From Amycolatopsis sp. EV170708-02-1 (GTDB lineage Bacteria > Actinomycetota > Actinomycetes > Mycobacteriales > Pseudonocardiaceae): 64,000 nucleotides of DNA. Location of the stretch: contig NZ_CP092497.1 of the NCBI RefSeq assembly GCF_022479115.1, forward strand, positions 8,990,001 to 9,054,000. Reading direction: 5' to 3'. A model generated the notes under the pieces. That model did no database searches. It had not been told where the DNA came from and saw nothing but the letters and a program-made list of their open reading frames with translations. Positions 51,912 through 60,723 of this stretch are shown in pieces. A program made the translations under genes and the position numbers. Numbering within the stretch: the stretch's first letter is position 1; each line of letters opens with the position of its first letter.

Positions 51912-51966
51912 GGTGGCATTCTAGGGCGCTACGGTGGCTGAGCCGTCGTCTGCCAGAGGGGGAAGA

Positions 51967-53817
51967 ATGCCGGAGCCGGATTGGGACGTCTTCATCAGCT
52001 ACGACCGGGACGACGACGGCGTCGTCGGCCGAATCGTCGAAGCCCTGACCTCTGCGGGCCTTCGGGTATTCCGGGACACGACGCTTCGGCCGTTCACACC
52101 GATATCACCCGATGTGATGGACGCACTGTTCCGCACACGCGTCGTTCTCGTCTACTACAGCGCCAGCTACCCGACGCGCATGGCCTGTCAGCAGGAGCTC
52201 GCGACGGCCTACCTCGCCGCTCAAGCGGAAGGAGATCCCACCGCGAGAATTCTGGTCGTCAATCCCGAAGACACCTACACACACATCGAGCCTGTCCACC
52301 TGCGTGACGCACTGGCAGCGGGCAGGCCAGTGACCCGGGCGGCGCTGGAGCAACTCGCAGAGACGGTGAGGATCAGAGCCGAAACCATCACTGTGCCGCT
52401 CGGCCGATTCGTCCGCGCTCAACCGCCATGGCTGACTCCCTCCCAGCACTACCCACCAGAGCGCTTCACCGGCCGATGGCACGATCTCCTCCGTCTGCAT
52501 TCCGCGCTCCATCCGATGGTCGGCAGGCTCACGGGTCCGGTTCGGGCCCCCGTCACGGTCCTTTACGGCATCGCGGGAATCGGAAAGACCGCGCTGGCCG
52601 CCGCCTATGTCCGGCATTTCGGTTCGGCGTTTCCCCGAGGAGTCGCCTGGTCGGACGGGAAGAACGCGGTACGCCTCGCTGACGGCGCTGGCTTGTGGGT
52701 GATCGACAACGTGGCCGGTGATCCGGACAGGATCCGCGCGCTGCTGCCCAGTGACCCTGACGTTCCCTGTCTGCTTATCACCCGCGATCCGCGGCTTGTC
52801 ACCTTGGGCACCGGGCTTGAGCTCCTGGACCTGGGCGACCACGACATCCAGGTGCCCGCTGCACTCCGCGTCGCGGCAAGTGGCGCGACCGACCTCCTGC
52901 TCTGGCTCGCCGCAAGCATGACGGCCGGATTCGACAGCGCGCGTGGGGCGGTGAACTCACTGCACCGTGGAACGTCGCAGCTCATTCAGCCGACGATCAA
53001 ACGCCTCCGGCCCGAACTCGAACAGCTGACCGGCGCCGAATGGACGGCGCTTCGGGTCTTCGCCGCGGCCGCGCCGACCTTCGTGTCCCCTTTGCTGGTC
53101 GCCGATGTTCTCGCAGCAGACCTCGGAACGACGCGCGAAGACGAGTTCAGGACGGCGCAAGCAGCCGTGACAGGTCTCGTCTCCAAAGGCCTGCTTCGCA
53201 ACTCCCCGCACGGTGAAAGCTTTGAGCTGCCCCAGGCCTTCGTCCTCACCGTTCGCGCCGTCGACAGCGACCCGACGGAAGCGGAGCGAGTGCGCGCCCA
53301 AACTCTCCGTGTCATCAGGAAACACGCTCCGGCCGAGCGGCAGGTGATCTTGACGCGTCCGCTGCGCGATGACCTGAACGTGGCCGAACGAGATGCCGCC
53401 CATCGGGTACTGAACGAACTGACCACTCGTGTTCCCTTCCAGCCGCTCGCGGACGACCACGGCCTGCTGCGAGATGCCTTGACCTCATTGCACGAGTTGT
53501 TCAAGAGAACCCGCAGTATTCGCGATGCCATGCCGTCACAGGCCTTACGGGACTCCACAACGACAAGACCGGGGCTGCGGACCGTCACCAACCGCCTGCT
53601 GGAGGAAATCCTGCGACCACTGCTGTCCAGGTGGCATCCGGCGCTCGACGAGCACTTCGACCTCCGCCCCGGCAACGTGGGCAGAAGGACACACGAACGA
53701 GCTTGGGAACACCACGACCAGCTCCGGGCGGAGCTCGAGCACCTCCGCCCGGAGCTTCAGGAAGTCGCCGAGGAACTTGCGTTGATCAGTGGCTCACCAA
53801 AGCCACGACCCACCTGA
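51967..53817 (+). CDS. TIR-STAND (NLR-like) protein with unknown C-terminal helical domain
   Basis: A 616-residue protein. TIR domain at residues 4-115 (DWDVFISYDRDDDGVVGRIV), with candidate NADase Glu77 in TRMACQQELATAY. STAND ATPase from about 163: Walker A GIAGIGKT (201-208), Walker B WVIDN (244-248), sensor Arg in LLITRDP, then a winged-helix-like part. There are no TPR, WD or LRR repeats. The last 135 residues (471-605; GLLRDALTSLHELFKRTR, LRPLLSRWHPALDEHFDLRP, AWEHHDQLRAELE) are shared with the two divergent genes. ATG 51967 has GAGGGGGAAGA upstream. Leu527 is a TTA codon. Confidence 0.88.
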   Translation: MPEPDWDVFISYDRDDDGVVGRIVEALTSAGLRVFRDTTLRPFTPISPDVMDALFRTRVVLVYYSASYPTRMACQQELATAYLAAQAEGDPTARILVVNPEDTYTHIEPVHLRDALAAGRPVTRAALEQLAETVRIRAETITVPLGRFVRAQPPWLTPSQHYPPERFTGRWHDLLRLHSALHPMVGRLTGPVRAPVTVLYGIAGIGKTALAAAYVRHFGSAFPRGVAWSDGKNAVRLADGAGLWVIDNVAGDPDRIRALLPSDPDVPCLLITRDPRLVTLGTGLELLDLGDHDIQVPAALRVAASGATDLLLWLAASMTAGFDSARGAVNSLHRGTSQLIQPTIKRLRPELEQLTGAEWTALRVFAAAAPTFVSPLLVADVLAADLGTTREDEFRTAQAAVTGLVSKGLLRNSPHGESFELPQAFVLTVRAVDSDPTEAERVRAQTLRVIRKHAPAERQVILTRPLRDDLNVAERDAAHRVLNELTTRVPFQPLADDHGLLRDALTSLHELFKRTRSIRDAMPSQALRDSTTTRPGLRTVTNRLLEEILRPLLSRWHPALDEHFDLRPGNVGRRTHERAWEHHDQLRAELEHLRPELQEVAEELALISGSPKPRPT

Positions 53818-53842
53818 CCTGCGCGACACCCAAGCCCACGCA

Positions 53843-53898
53843 TTTCGTCCTCTGAATGCGGTAGTTGCGCGTGCAAGGACCGCATTCAGAGGACGAAA
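53843..53898. terminator. Perfect 20-bp hairpin, bidirectional terminator
   Basis: TTTCGTCCTCTGAATGCGGT (53843-53862) and its exact complement (53879-53898) flank a 16-base loop between the converging TIR-STAND and amidase genes. Confidence 0.85.
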
Positions 53899-53904
53899 CG
53901 CGGG

Positions 53905-55284
53905 TCAGGGCCAGGGGCGCGGAGTGGGGCGAAGGGTTTCGTAGGCGGCAGCGGCGCGAAGGACGTCGAGGTCGGCGAAGCGGCGGCCGCTGATTTGCAG
54001 GCCGATGGGCTGGTCGTCGCCGGTGTAGCCGCAGTTGATCGAGACCGCGGGCTGGCCGGACATGTTGTACGGCACGGTGAAGGCGATGTGCTCGAACGGG
54101 CGGCGCGGGTCGTTGGTCGGCGAGGGCCAGTCGGCGGGCGGGGCCGAGACCGGGCAGGTCGGTGACAGGACGACGTCGAAACGTTCGGTCGCGCGCAGGG
54201 TCGCGACGGCGATGGCGTCGATCTGCGCGAAGCCGCGATAGGCGTCGACACCGCTGACATCGGCGCCGCCGGCGGCCCAGTCGGCGATGTACGGCAGGAC
54301 CTTCGCGCGGCGCTCCTCGGGCAGGGCCGCCATGTCCGACCAGGCACGGACGCGCCAGAACGTGTCGAGTCCGTCGAGCATTTCGCGGCGCAGGAACGGC
54401 GAGACCTCTTCCACCACCGCACCGGCGCTTTCGAACAGCCGCGCGGCCTCGGTGACCGCCGCGAGGATGTCGGACGAGACCGGCAGCCCGACGCCGGGGT
54501 CGAGGTGCAGCCCGATCCGCAGGCCCTTGACCTCGCAAGACAGCGACGTCCAGTCCACAGAGGACGCAGGCAGCGAGAGATGATCGCGACCGTCCACACC
54601 GGACAGAACGCTCATCAGCAGCGCGGTGTCGGCGACGGTCCGCGTCATCGGCCCGGCGACGCGGCCCAGGAACGGCGGATCCACCGGCACCCGGCCGAAG
54701 CTCGGCTTCAGCCCGACGAGGCCGCACCAGCCGGCGGGCAGCCGGATCGAGCCGCCGATGTCGGTGCCGACGTGCAGCGGGCCGTAGCCCGCGGCGGCCG
54801 CCGAACCGGCACCGGCGCTGGAGCCGCCGGGTGTGCGGGTGGTGTCCCACGGATTCCGTGACGCGGTGTGGAAACTCGACAGCCCGGACGTCAGCATCCC
54901 GTAGTCCGGCATGGTCGTCTTGCCCAGGAGGACCCCACCGGACTCGCGCACGCGAGCGCCCGCCGGGGCGTCTTCGGGCGCGGGAGTCAGCGAGGTGGCG
55001 GCCGTGCCGAGCGGGACCGGAGTGCCGCGCGTCGCGATGTTCTCCTTGAGCGTCAACGGAACACCGTCGATCGGGCCGAGCGGTTCGCCCGCGTGCCAGC
55101 GGCTTTCGGACGCCTTCGCGTCTTCGCGCGCACCGCTCGGGTCGTACGCGTAGAGCGCGTGCAGCTCAGGCTCGCGTGCTTCGATACGCGCGAGGACCGC
55201 TTCGGTGACTTCGACCGGCGACACGGTCCCAGCGCGGTACTGGGCGATCAGTTCGACGGCGGTCAGGTCGGGCAACTCCGGCAC
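53905..55284 (-). CDS. Amidase (amidase-signature family)
   Basis: A 459-residue amidase-signature enzyme hydrolysing a C-N amide bond. Catalytic Lys in GVPLTLKENIATRG (about residue 80), first Ser in TPGGSSAGAGSAAAAGYGPL (about 155) and nucleophile Ser in HVGTDIGGSIRLPAGWCGLV (about 178) make the Ser-Ser-Lys triad. It is the last gene of the ABC-transporter operon, 12 bases after an SDR, so it probably cleaves an imported amide. It is not GatA, because no gatC/gatB partners exist here. Confidence 0.93.
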   Translation of the reverse strand: MPELPDLTAVELIAQYRAGTVSPVEVTEAVLARIEAREPELHALYAYDPSGAREDAKASESRWHAGEPLGPIDGVPLTLKENIATRGTPVPLGTAATSLTPAPEDAPAGARVRESGGVLLGKTTMPDYGMLTSGLSSFHTASRNPWDTTRTPGGSSAGAGSAAAAGYGPLHVGTDIGGSIRLPAGWCGLVGLKPSFGRVPVDPPFLGRVAGPMTRTVADTALLMSVLSGVDGRDHLSLPASSVDWTSLSCEVKGLRIGLHLDPGVGLPVSSDILAAVTEAARLFESAGAVVEEVSPFLRREMLDGLDTFWRVRAWSDMAALPEERRAKVLPYIADWAAGGADVSGVDAYRGFAQIDAIAVATLRATERFDVVLSPTCPVSAPPADWPSPTNDPRRPFEHIAFTVPYNMSGQPAVSINCGYTGDDQPIGLQISGRRFADLDVLRAAAAYETLRPTPRPWP

Positions 55285-55296
55285 GGCAGGAACTCC

Positions 55297-56055
55297 TTAC
55301 GTCGCGGGCGGTTCGAAGCGGCCGTCGACCGCGGTCCAGCCGCCGTCCACCGCCAGCACGGAGCCGGTGACGAACGACGACGCGTCCGACGCCAGGTACA
55401 CGACGGCGCCCGCGAGTTCGTCGGGGCGCGCCCAGCGGCCGAGCGCGCCCTTGGTCGCGTACGCGTCGTACCAGGCCGGATTCGCCTTGATCTGCGCTGT
55501 CAGCGGCGTTTCGACGACGCCGGGCGCGATCGCGTTGACCCGCACCCCGGCCGGGCCGAACTCCGCCGCGGCCGTGCGGAACAGCTGCACCAGACCGGCT
55601 TTCGTCGCCGCGTACGGCCCTTGGCCCGGCTCGACGGTGGTGCCGCGGATCGACGAGAACCCGACGATGCTCCCCCGCCCGCGTTCGACCATCCCGGCGC
55701 CGAACGCGCGCACGACCTCGAAGGTCGCGCCGAGGTTCAGCGCGATCACCCGGTCGAATTCCTCGCGCGTGTACTCCAGCAGCCGTTTGCGCACGTTGGT
55801 GGCGGCGGTCAGCACGACGACGTCGATCTCGCCGAGCTCCTCCGCCGCCCGCGCGGCCGCGCCTTCGGAGAGCAGGTCGATCTCGTACGCCTCGCCCACG
55901 CCGGTTTCCTTGGCGGCGGCGACATCGCGGTCCGCGACGATCACCTCGGCGCCGTGCGCGGCCAGCGCCTTCGCCGATTCGCGGCCGATCCCGCTGCCAC
56001 CGCCGAGGACGACGGCTCGCTTCCCGTCGAGCCGGAACAGGTTTTCGTACGTCAC
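55297..56055 (-). CDS. Short-chain dehydrogenase/reductase
   Basis: A 252-residue classical SDR. VVLGGGSGIGRESAKALAAH is the cofactor motif, VADRD after beta-2 suggests NAD, VLTAATN replaces the usual NNAG, and the active site is GFSSIRG plus GPYAATKAGLVQL (Y-x-x-x-K). The GTG start overlaps the aldehyde dehydrogenase stop (GTGA). It probably oxidises an alcohol made or taken up by this operon, upstream of the aldehyde dehydrogenase step. Confidence 0.92.
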   Translation of the reverse strand: MTYENLFRLDGKRAVVLGGGSGIGRESAKALAAHGAEVIVADRDVAAAKETGVGEAYEIDLLSEGAAARAAEELGEIDVVVLTAATNVRKRLLEYTREEFDRVIALNLGATFEVVRAFGAGMVERGRGSIVGFSSIRGTTVEPGQGPYAATKAGLVQLFRTAAAEFGPAGVRVNAIAPGVVETPLTAQIKANPAWYDAYATKGALGRWARPDELAGAVVYLASDASSFVTGSVLAVDGGWTAVDGRFEPPAT

Positions 56056-57473
56056 GGGCGCAGCACCGCCATCCTCGTCACGGTCAGTTCTTCGACCGCG
56101 AACCGCGGCCCTTCCCGCCCGATCCCGGAGTCCTTCACGCCGCCGTACGGCATGGTGTCGGACCGGAAACCGGGCACCTCGTTGACCACCACTCCGCCGA
56201 CTTCGAGCTCGTCGAGCGCGCGGAACGCCGTCTTCAACGACGTGCTGAACACCGAAGCGTGCAGCCCGTAGCGCGACGCGTTGACCGCGTCGAACGCATC
56301 GTCCACAGAGGACACGGTGCGGATACAGACCACGGGGCCGAAGATCTCCTCGTCCCAGCATTCGACGCCGTCGGGCACGTCGAGCAGCACGGCCGGCCGG
56401 ATCACCGTTCCGTCGACACCGCCCCCGACCAGCCGCGCACCGGCCGAAGTCGCTTTGTCGACCCATTCCTGAACGCGCCGCGTGGATCCCGGGTCGATCA
56501 GCGCCGAGACCCGCGTCTTCTCGTCGCGGGGATCACCGGTGACGACCTCGCCGAGCCGCGCGAGCACCCGTTCGGTGAATTCCTCGGCGACGGCGTCGAC
56601 GACCAGCACCCGTTGCACCGAAATGCACGCCTGCCCGGACGCGTAGAACCCGCCGCGCAGCACGGCGTCCGCGGCCACGTCGAGATCGGCGTCCTCCGCG
56701 ACCACGAGAGCCGCGTTGGATCCGAGCTCCAGCAACGTCTTCGTGGGCGCGGCGTCACGAGCGATCCGGTGCCCGACCAGCGCGGATCCGGTGAACGACA
56801 CCGCGCCGACCCGCCGGTCCGTGACCAGCGCCGAGCCGACGGCCGCGTCGCCGGTGACCAGCTGGACCATCGCGGGCAGGTCGGTCAGCGAGCGCACCAG
56901 ATGCACGAGCCACAACGTCGCCAGCGGCGTCTGCGGCGCGGGTTTCACCACCACCGGGCAGCCCGCGGCGATGGCGGGCGCGATCTTGTGCGACGCCAGG
57001 AGCAGCGGATAGTTGAACCCGGCGATACCGACCACCACACCGATCGGCTTGCGCTTCCAGAACCCGACCAGCCCGTCGCCGGACGGCAGCAGATCGAGCG
57101 GGACGGTCTCGCCGTGCAGCCGCGAGACCTCTTCGGCGGCGGCCTGCCAGGTGACGATCGTGCGCGCGACTTCGACGCGGCAGTCGACCAGCGGCTTGCC
57201 GGTTTCCAGCACGAGAAGCTGCTCGAATTCGGAACGCCGGGCCTCCAGCGCCGCAGCGACGTCGTTCAGGAGCGAACGCCGGGTTCGCGACGGCAAGGCC
57301 GCGACCTGCTTGAACACCGCGACGGCCTCGTCGATCGCCCGCGTGGCCAGCTCCGGCGTCCCGACCGCGGCCCGGCCGATCTCGCTCCCGTCGTACGGGA
57401 ACACGACCGGCACGGAGTCCACAGTGGACACCCAGCCGTCTCCGATCGGCAGTCCCTCTGGATACTCAGCCAT
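56052..57473 (-). CDS. Aldehyde dehydrogenase family protein
   Basis: A 473-residue NAD(P)-dependent aldehyde dehydrogenase. GVVVGIAGFNYPLLLASHKI, FTGSALVGHRIA (cofactor loop), general-base Glu in TLLELGSNAALVVAEDADLD, nucleophile Cys in YASGQACISVQRVLV, and EEIFGPVVCIRTVSSVDDAF near the end. It overlaps the upstream ATPase gene by 8 bases and the SDR by 4. Substrate is inferred only from context: an aldehyde arising from the compound imported by the Dpp-type system. Confidence 0.94.
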   Translation of the reverse strand: MAEYPEGLPIGDGWVSTVDSVPVVFPYDGSEIGRAAVGTPELATRAIDEAVAVFKQVAALPSRTRRSLLNDVAAALEARRSEFEQLLVLETGKPLVDCRVEVARTIVTWQAAAEEVSRLHGETVPLDLLPSGDGLVGFWKRKPIGVVVGIAGFNYPLLLASHKIAPAIAAGCPVVVKPAPQTPLATLWLVHLVRSLTDLPAMVQLVTGDAAVGSALVTDRRVGAVSFTGSALVGHRIARDAAPTKTLLELGSNAALVVAEDADLDVAADAVLRGGFYASGQACISVQRVLVVDAVAEEFTERVLARLGEVVTGDPRDEKTRVSALIDPGSTRRVQEWVDKATSAGARLVGGGVDGTVIRPAVLLDVPDGVECWDEEIFGPVVCIRTVSSVDDAFDAVNASRYGLHASVFSTSLKTAFRALDELEVGGVVVNEVPGFRSDTMPYGGVKDSGIGREGPRFAVEELTVTRMAVLRP

Positions 57474-58236
57474 CGTCCCCTCCCCGCAACCGCGCCAGCT
57501 CGGCCCGCAGATTCGGCGCGGCCGCCAGCAGTTCCCTGGTGTACTCGTGTTCCGGCGCGTCGTAGACCTGGTCGACGGCGCCGATCTCGACGATCTCCCC
57601 GCGCCGCATCACCGCGACCCGGTCGCAGACGTGCCGCACCACGCCGAGGTCGTGCGAGACGAAGATCAGCGTCAGCGAGTACAGCTCGACCAGCGACGCG
57701 AGCAGGTCGAGGATCTGCTTCCGCACCGAGACGTCGAGTGCGCTCACCGGTTCGTCCGCGATGAGGACGCTCGGATTCGGCGCGAGCGCCCTGGCGATCG
57801 AGATGCGTTGCCGTTGCCCGCCGGAGAACTGGTGCGGATACCGTCCTGCGGCATCCGAAGGCAGGCCGACGGCTTTCAGCAGCTCCGAGACCCGCGCGGG
57901 ATCCCGGCGGCCCAACGGTTCGGAGATGATGTCGCGCACCCGCATCCGCGGGTCGAGCGAACCCATCGGATCCTGGAAGACGATCTGCAGTTCCGACCGC
58001 AGAAAACCGAGTTTGCGCTCCGGCAGCGTGTCGATCCGTTTGCCCTGGAACGAGACGCTGCCCGCCGTCGGCTTGTCCAGCGCGGCCAGCAGTCTGACCA
58101 AAGTGGACTTTCCCGAGCCCGACTCACCCACGATGCCGAAGCGCTGACCTGCTTCGACGTCGAAAGAGACACCGCGCAAGGCGTGCACATCGCGACGCGT
58201 GTAGCGGCGCTCCAGGTCCCGTACGGAGATCATCAT
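57466..58236 (-). CDS. Peptide/nickel-type ABC transporter ATP-binding protein (DppF-like)
   Basis: A 256-residue ATPase. Walker A GESGSGKSTLVRLL, Q-loop FQDPMGSLDPRM, signature FSGGQRQRISIARAL, Walker B VLIADEPVSALD, switch His VSHDLG, and the C-terminal EHEYTRELLAAAPNLRAEL typical of oligopeptide ATPases. ATG at 58236 overlaps the previous ATPase stop (ATGA). Confidence 0.94.
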   Translation of the reverse strand: MMISVRDLERRYTRRDVHALRGVSFDVEAGQRFGIVGESGSGKSTLVRLLAALDKPTAGSVSFQGKRIDTLPERKLGFLRSELQIVFQDPMGSLDPRMRVRDIISEPLGRRDPARVSELLKAVGLPSDAAGRYPHQFSGGQRQRISIARALAPNPSVLIADEPVSALDVSVRKQILDLLASLVELYSLTLIFVSHDLGVVRHVCDRVAVMRRGEIVEIGAVDQVYDAPEHEYTRELLAAAPNLRAELARLRGGDDG

Positions 58237-58970
58237 CGGCTCGCCTCCAGATCCGAAGCGGCCAGGAGCTTCTTCGTGTACTCGTGCTGTGGCGCGGTGA
58301 GCACTTCGCGGGTGGTGCCCGCTTCGACGATCTCGCCGTCCAGCATCACCAGCACCCGCTCGCACACCGATGCCACGACGGCGAGATCGTGCGTGATGAA
58401 CAGCAGCGCGCTTTCTCGCTGCCGGACGCCGTCGAGGATCAGTTCCAGGATCTGCGCCTGCACGGTGACGTCGAGCGCCGTCGTCGGCTCGTCGCAGATC
58501 AGCAGCTTCGGGTCGTTGGCCAGCGCGATCGCGAGGACGACGCGTTGCCGCTGCCCGCCGGACAGTTGATGCGGATACGCGCGAGCGACGCCGGGCAGCC
58601 CGACGGAAGCCAGCAAAGCCTCGGGATCCTTCCCGCCGTTGCGATGGATCCGCATCGGCTCGGCCACCTGCGCACCGACCCGCATCGCCGGGTTCAACGC
58701 GGTCATCGGCTCCTGGAACACCATCGACATCTCGTTGCCGCGCAACCGCGACAGCTCCTTCTCCGGCGCGCCCAGCAGCTCGCGGCCGTCGAGTTTCACC
58801 GATCCGGACGCGGCGAGCTCTTCGGGCAGCAGCCCCATGATCGACAACGCCGTCAACGACTTCCCGGAACCCGACTCGCCGATCAGCCCGACGCGCTCAC
58901 CGCGCGCGATGCCGAACGAGACGTCGCGGACCAGCCCGGAGATGCCGAGACCATGGACTTCGAGGGTCAT
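58233..58970 (-). CDS. Peptide/nickel-type ABC transporter ATP-binding protein (DppD-like)
   Basis: A 245-residue ATPase, short for DppD because the C-terminal extension with the iron-sulfur Cys cluster is missing. Walker A GESGSGKSLTALSIMGLLP, Q-loop FQEPMTALNPAMR, signature LSGGQRQRVVLAIAL, Walker B LICDEPTTALDVT, switch FITHDLAVVA, end HEYTKKLLAASDLEASR. Overlaps its neighbours by 4 bases on each side. Confidence 0.94.
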   Translation of the reverse strand: MTLEVHGLGISGLVRDVSFGIARGERVGLIGESGSGKSLTALSIMGLLPEELAASGSVKLDGRELLGAPEKELSRLRGNEMSMVFQEPMTALNPAMRVGAQVAEPMRIHRNGGKDPEALLASVGLPGVARAYPHQLSGGQRQRVVLAIALANDPKLLICDEPTTALDVTVQAQILELILDGVRQRESALLFITHDLAVVASVCERVLVMLDGEIVEAGTTREVLTAPQHEYTKKLLAASDLEASR

Positions 58971-59779
58971 AGCCGCGCCGCCAATCGGGGGTCGAGACGA
59001 TCGCGGAGGCCGTCACCGAGCAGGTTGAAGCCGAGGACGGCGATGGCGATCGCGACGCCGGGCACGAGCGCGAGCCGCGGGTGCAGCGTCAGGAACATCT
59101 GGGATTCCTGGAGCATCCGGCCCCACGACGGCGTCGGTGGCCGCGTGCCGAACCCGAGGAACGACAGCGCCGCTTCCGCGAGCACGGCGATCGCGAACGA
59201 CACCGACGCCTGCACGATCAACAGCCCGGAGATGTTCGGCAGGACGTGCCTCGCCGCGATGTTCAGCCGTGACCGGCCCGCCGACCGCGCGGCCAGCACG
59301 AATTCGCTGCTCATCACCTGCAACGTGCCCGAACGCGCGATCCGCGCGAAGGACGGGATGGTCGCGATGCCGATCGCCACCATAGCGGTCAGCGTGTCCG
59401 CCCCGAACACCGCGCCGAACATGATCGCCAGCAGCAACGCGGGGAACGCGAGCACGAGATCGTTGACCCGCATGACGAACTCGCCGAGCCACCGCGACGA
59501 CATCCCGGCGAGGATCCCGAGCGGCGTCCCGATCACCGCGGCGATCCCGACCGCGACCACGCCGACGTACAGCGTGGTCCGCGCGCCGACCATGAGCTGG
59601 CTGAGCACGTCGCGGCCGAAGCTGTCGGTGCCGAGCGGGTTCGAGCCGCTGAAGTCGTGCAGGCGGTTGGCCGCGTCGACCTTCACCGGATCGAACGGCG
59701 TCCACACGAACGAAAGCAGCGCGGCGACGACGATCAACGCGACCAGGACGCCACCGACGACGAGAGTGCGGCTACGCAT
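58967..59779 (-). CDS. Peptide/nickel-type ABC transporter permease (DppC-like)
   Basis: A 270-residue permease with six spans. After the first span comes NPLGTDSFGRDVLSQLMVGA, the DppC hallmark; the coupling loop is EFVLAARSAGRSRLNIAARH; the end is LSFLGFGTRPPTPSWGRMLQ and GDGLRDRLDPRLAARL. ATG at 59779 overlaps the DppB-like stop as ATGA. Confidence 0.94.
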   Translation of the reverse strand: MRSRTLVVGGVLVALIVVAALLSFVWTPFDPVKVDAANRLHDFSGSNPLGTDSFGRDVLSQLMVGARTTLYVGVVAVGIAAVIGTPLGILAGMSSRWLGEFVMRVNDLVLAFPALLLAIMFGAVFGADTLTAMVAIGIATIPSFARIARSGTLQVMSSEFVLAARSAGRSRLNIAARHVLPNISGLLIVQASVSFAIAVLAEAALSFLGFGTRPPTPSWGRMLQESQMFLTLHPRLALVPGVAIAIAVLGFNLLGDGLRDRLDPRLAARL

Positions 59780-60723
59780 CAGGAACCCCGCAATCTCGGG
59801 TCGAGCACCGTGTAGAGGACGTCGACCACGAAGTTCACCAGCAGCACGCCGACCACCAGGACCAGCACGATCCCCTGCACGGACAAGAGATCCCGCGACG
59901 CCACCGAGTCCAGCAGCATGCTGCCCAAACCGGGCAGGACGAACACGCGCTCGACGACGACCGCGCCGATCAGGAGCGTCGACAGCTGCAGCCCGAGCAC
60001 CGTCACCACCGGCACGGCGGCGTTGCGCAGACCATGGCGGAACAGCGCTTGGAACGGCCGAAGCCCCTTGGAGCGCGCCGTGCGCAGGTAGTCCTGACCG
60101 AGCGTGTCGAGCACGGCGGACCGGACATAGCGCGTGAGCACCGCGCCCTGCACGAGCCCCAGCGACAGCGCGGGCAGCACGAGACCGCGGAGGAATTCGC
60201 CGGGATCCTGCACCGGCGGTGTCCAGCCGCCGGAGGGCAGCCAGCGCAGCTGCACCGCGAAGATCTGCACCAGGATGATGCCGGCGAGGAACGCTGGGAT
60301 CGCCACGCCGATCTGCGACAGCCCGGAAAGCGCGGTGCCGTCGGCCTTCCGGTGCCGCACCGCGGCGAACGTCCCGGCCGGGATCGCGATCAGCAACGCC
60401 ACCAGCATCCCGGCCCCGACCAGCCACAACGTCACGCCGAGCCGGTCGGTCAGCGCGGGCCCGATCTCCTCGCGAGTGACGTACGAGCGGCCGAAGTCGC
60501 CTTGGAGGACGCCGCCCATCCAGTCGAAGTACTGCGTCACGAGCGGCCTGTCGATGCCGAATTCGGCGCGGGTCTTCGCGACCAGCTCCGGTGTCGCGTT
60601 GACGCCGAGCGCGACCTGCGCCGGATCACCCGGCAGCACGGCCATGAACAGGAACACCACGATGGACGCGACCAGCACACTGGCCACCAGGATCGCCACG
60701 CGGCGCACGATCTTGACCGTCAT
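59779..60723 (-). CDS. Peptide/nickel-type ABC transporter permease (DppB-like)
   Basis: A 314-residue permease with six spans. N-terminal FLFMAVLPGDPAQVALGVNA and the DppB-type outer loop to GDFGRSYVTREEIGPALTDR; coupling loop GQDYLRTARSKGLRPFQALF; C-terminus FVVDVLYTVLDPRLRGS. ATG at 60723 overlaps the binding-protein stop as ATGA. Confidence 0.94.
   Translation of the reverse strand: MTVKIVRRVAILVASVLVASIVVFLFMAVLPGDPAQVALGVNATPELVAKTRAEFGIDRPLVTQYFDWMGGVLQGDFGRSYVTREEIGPALTDRLGVTLWLVGAGMLVALLIAIPAGTFAAVRHRKADGTALSGLSQIGVAIPAFLAGIILVQIFAVQLRWLPSGGWTPPVQDPGEFLRGLVLPALSLGLVQGAVLTRYVRSAVLDTLGQDYLRTARSKGLRPFQALFRHGLRNAAVPVVTVLGLQLSTLLIGAVVVERVFVLPGLGSMLLDSVASRDLLSVQGIVLVLVVGVLLVNFVVDVLYTVLDPRLRGS

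Noticed and set aside
50686..53817. Naming the shared helical domain as part of the described CATRA or effector-associated-domain systems
   Set aside because: The general idea (STAND protein plus detached small partners) is similar, but I could not match the motifs to those families from memory, so no name is given.
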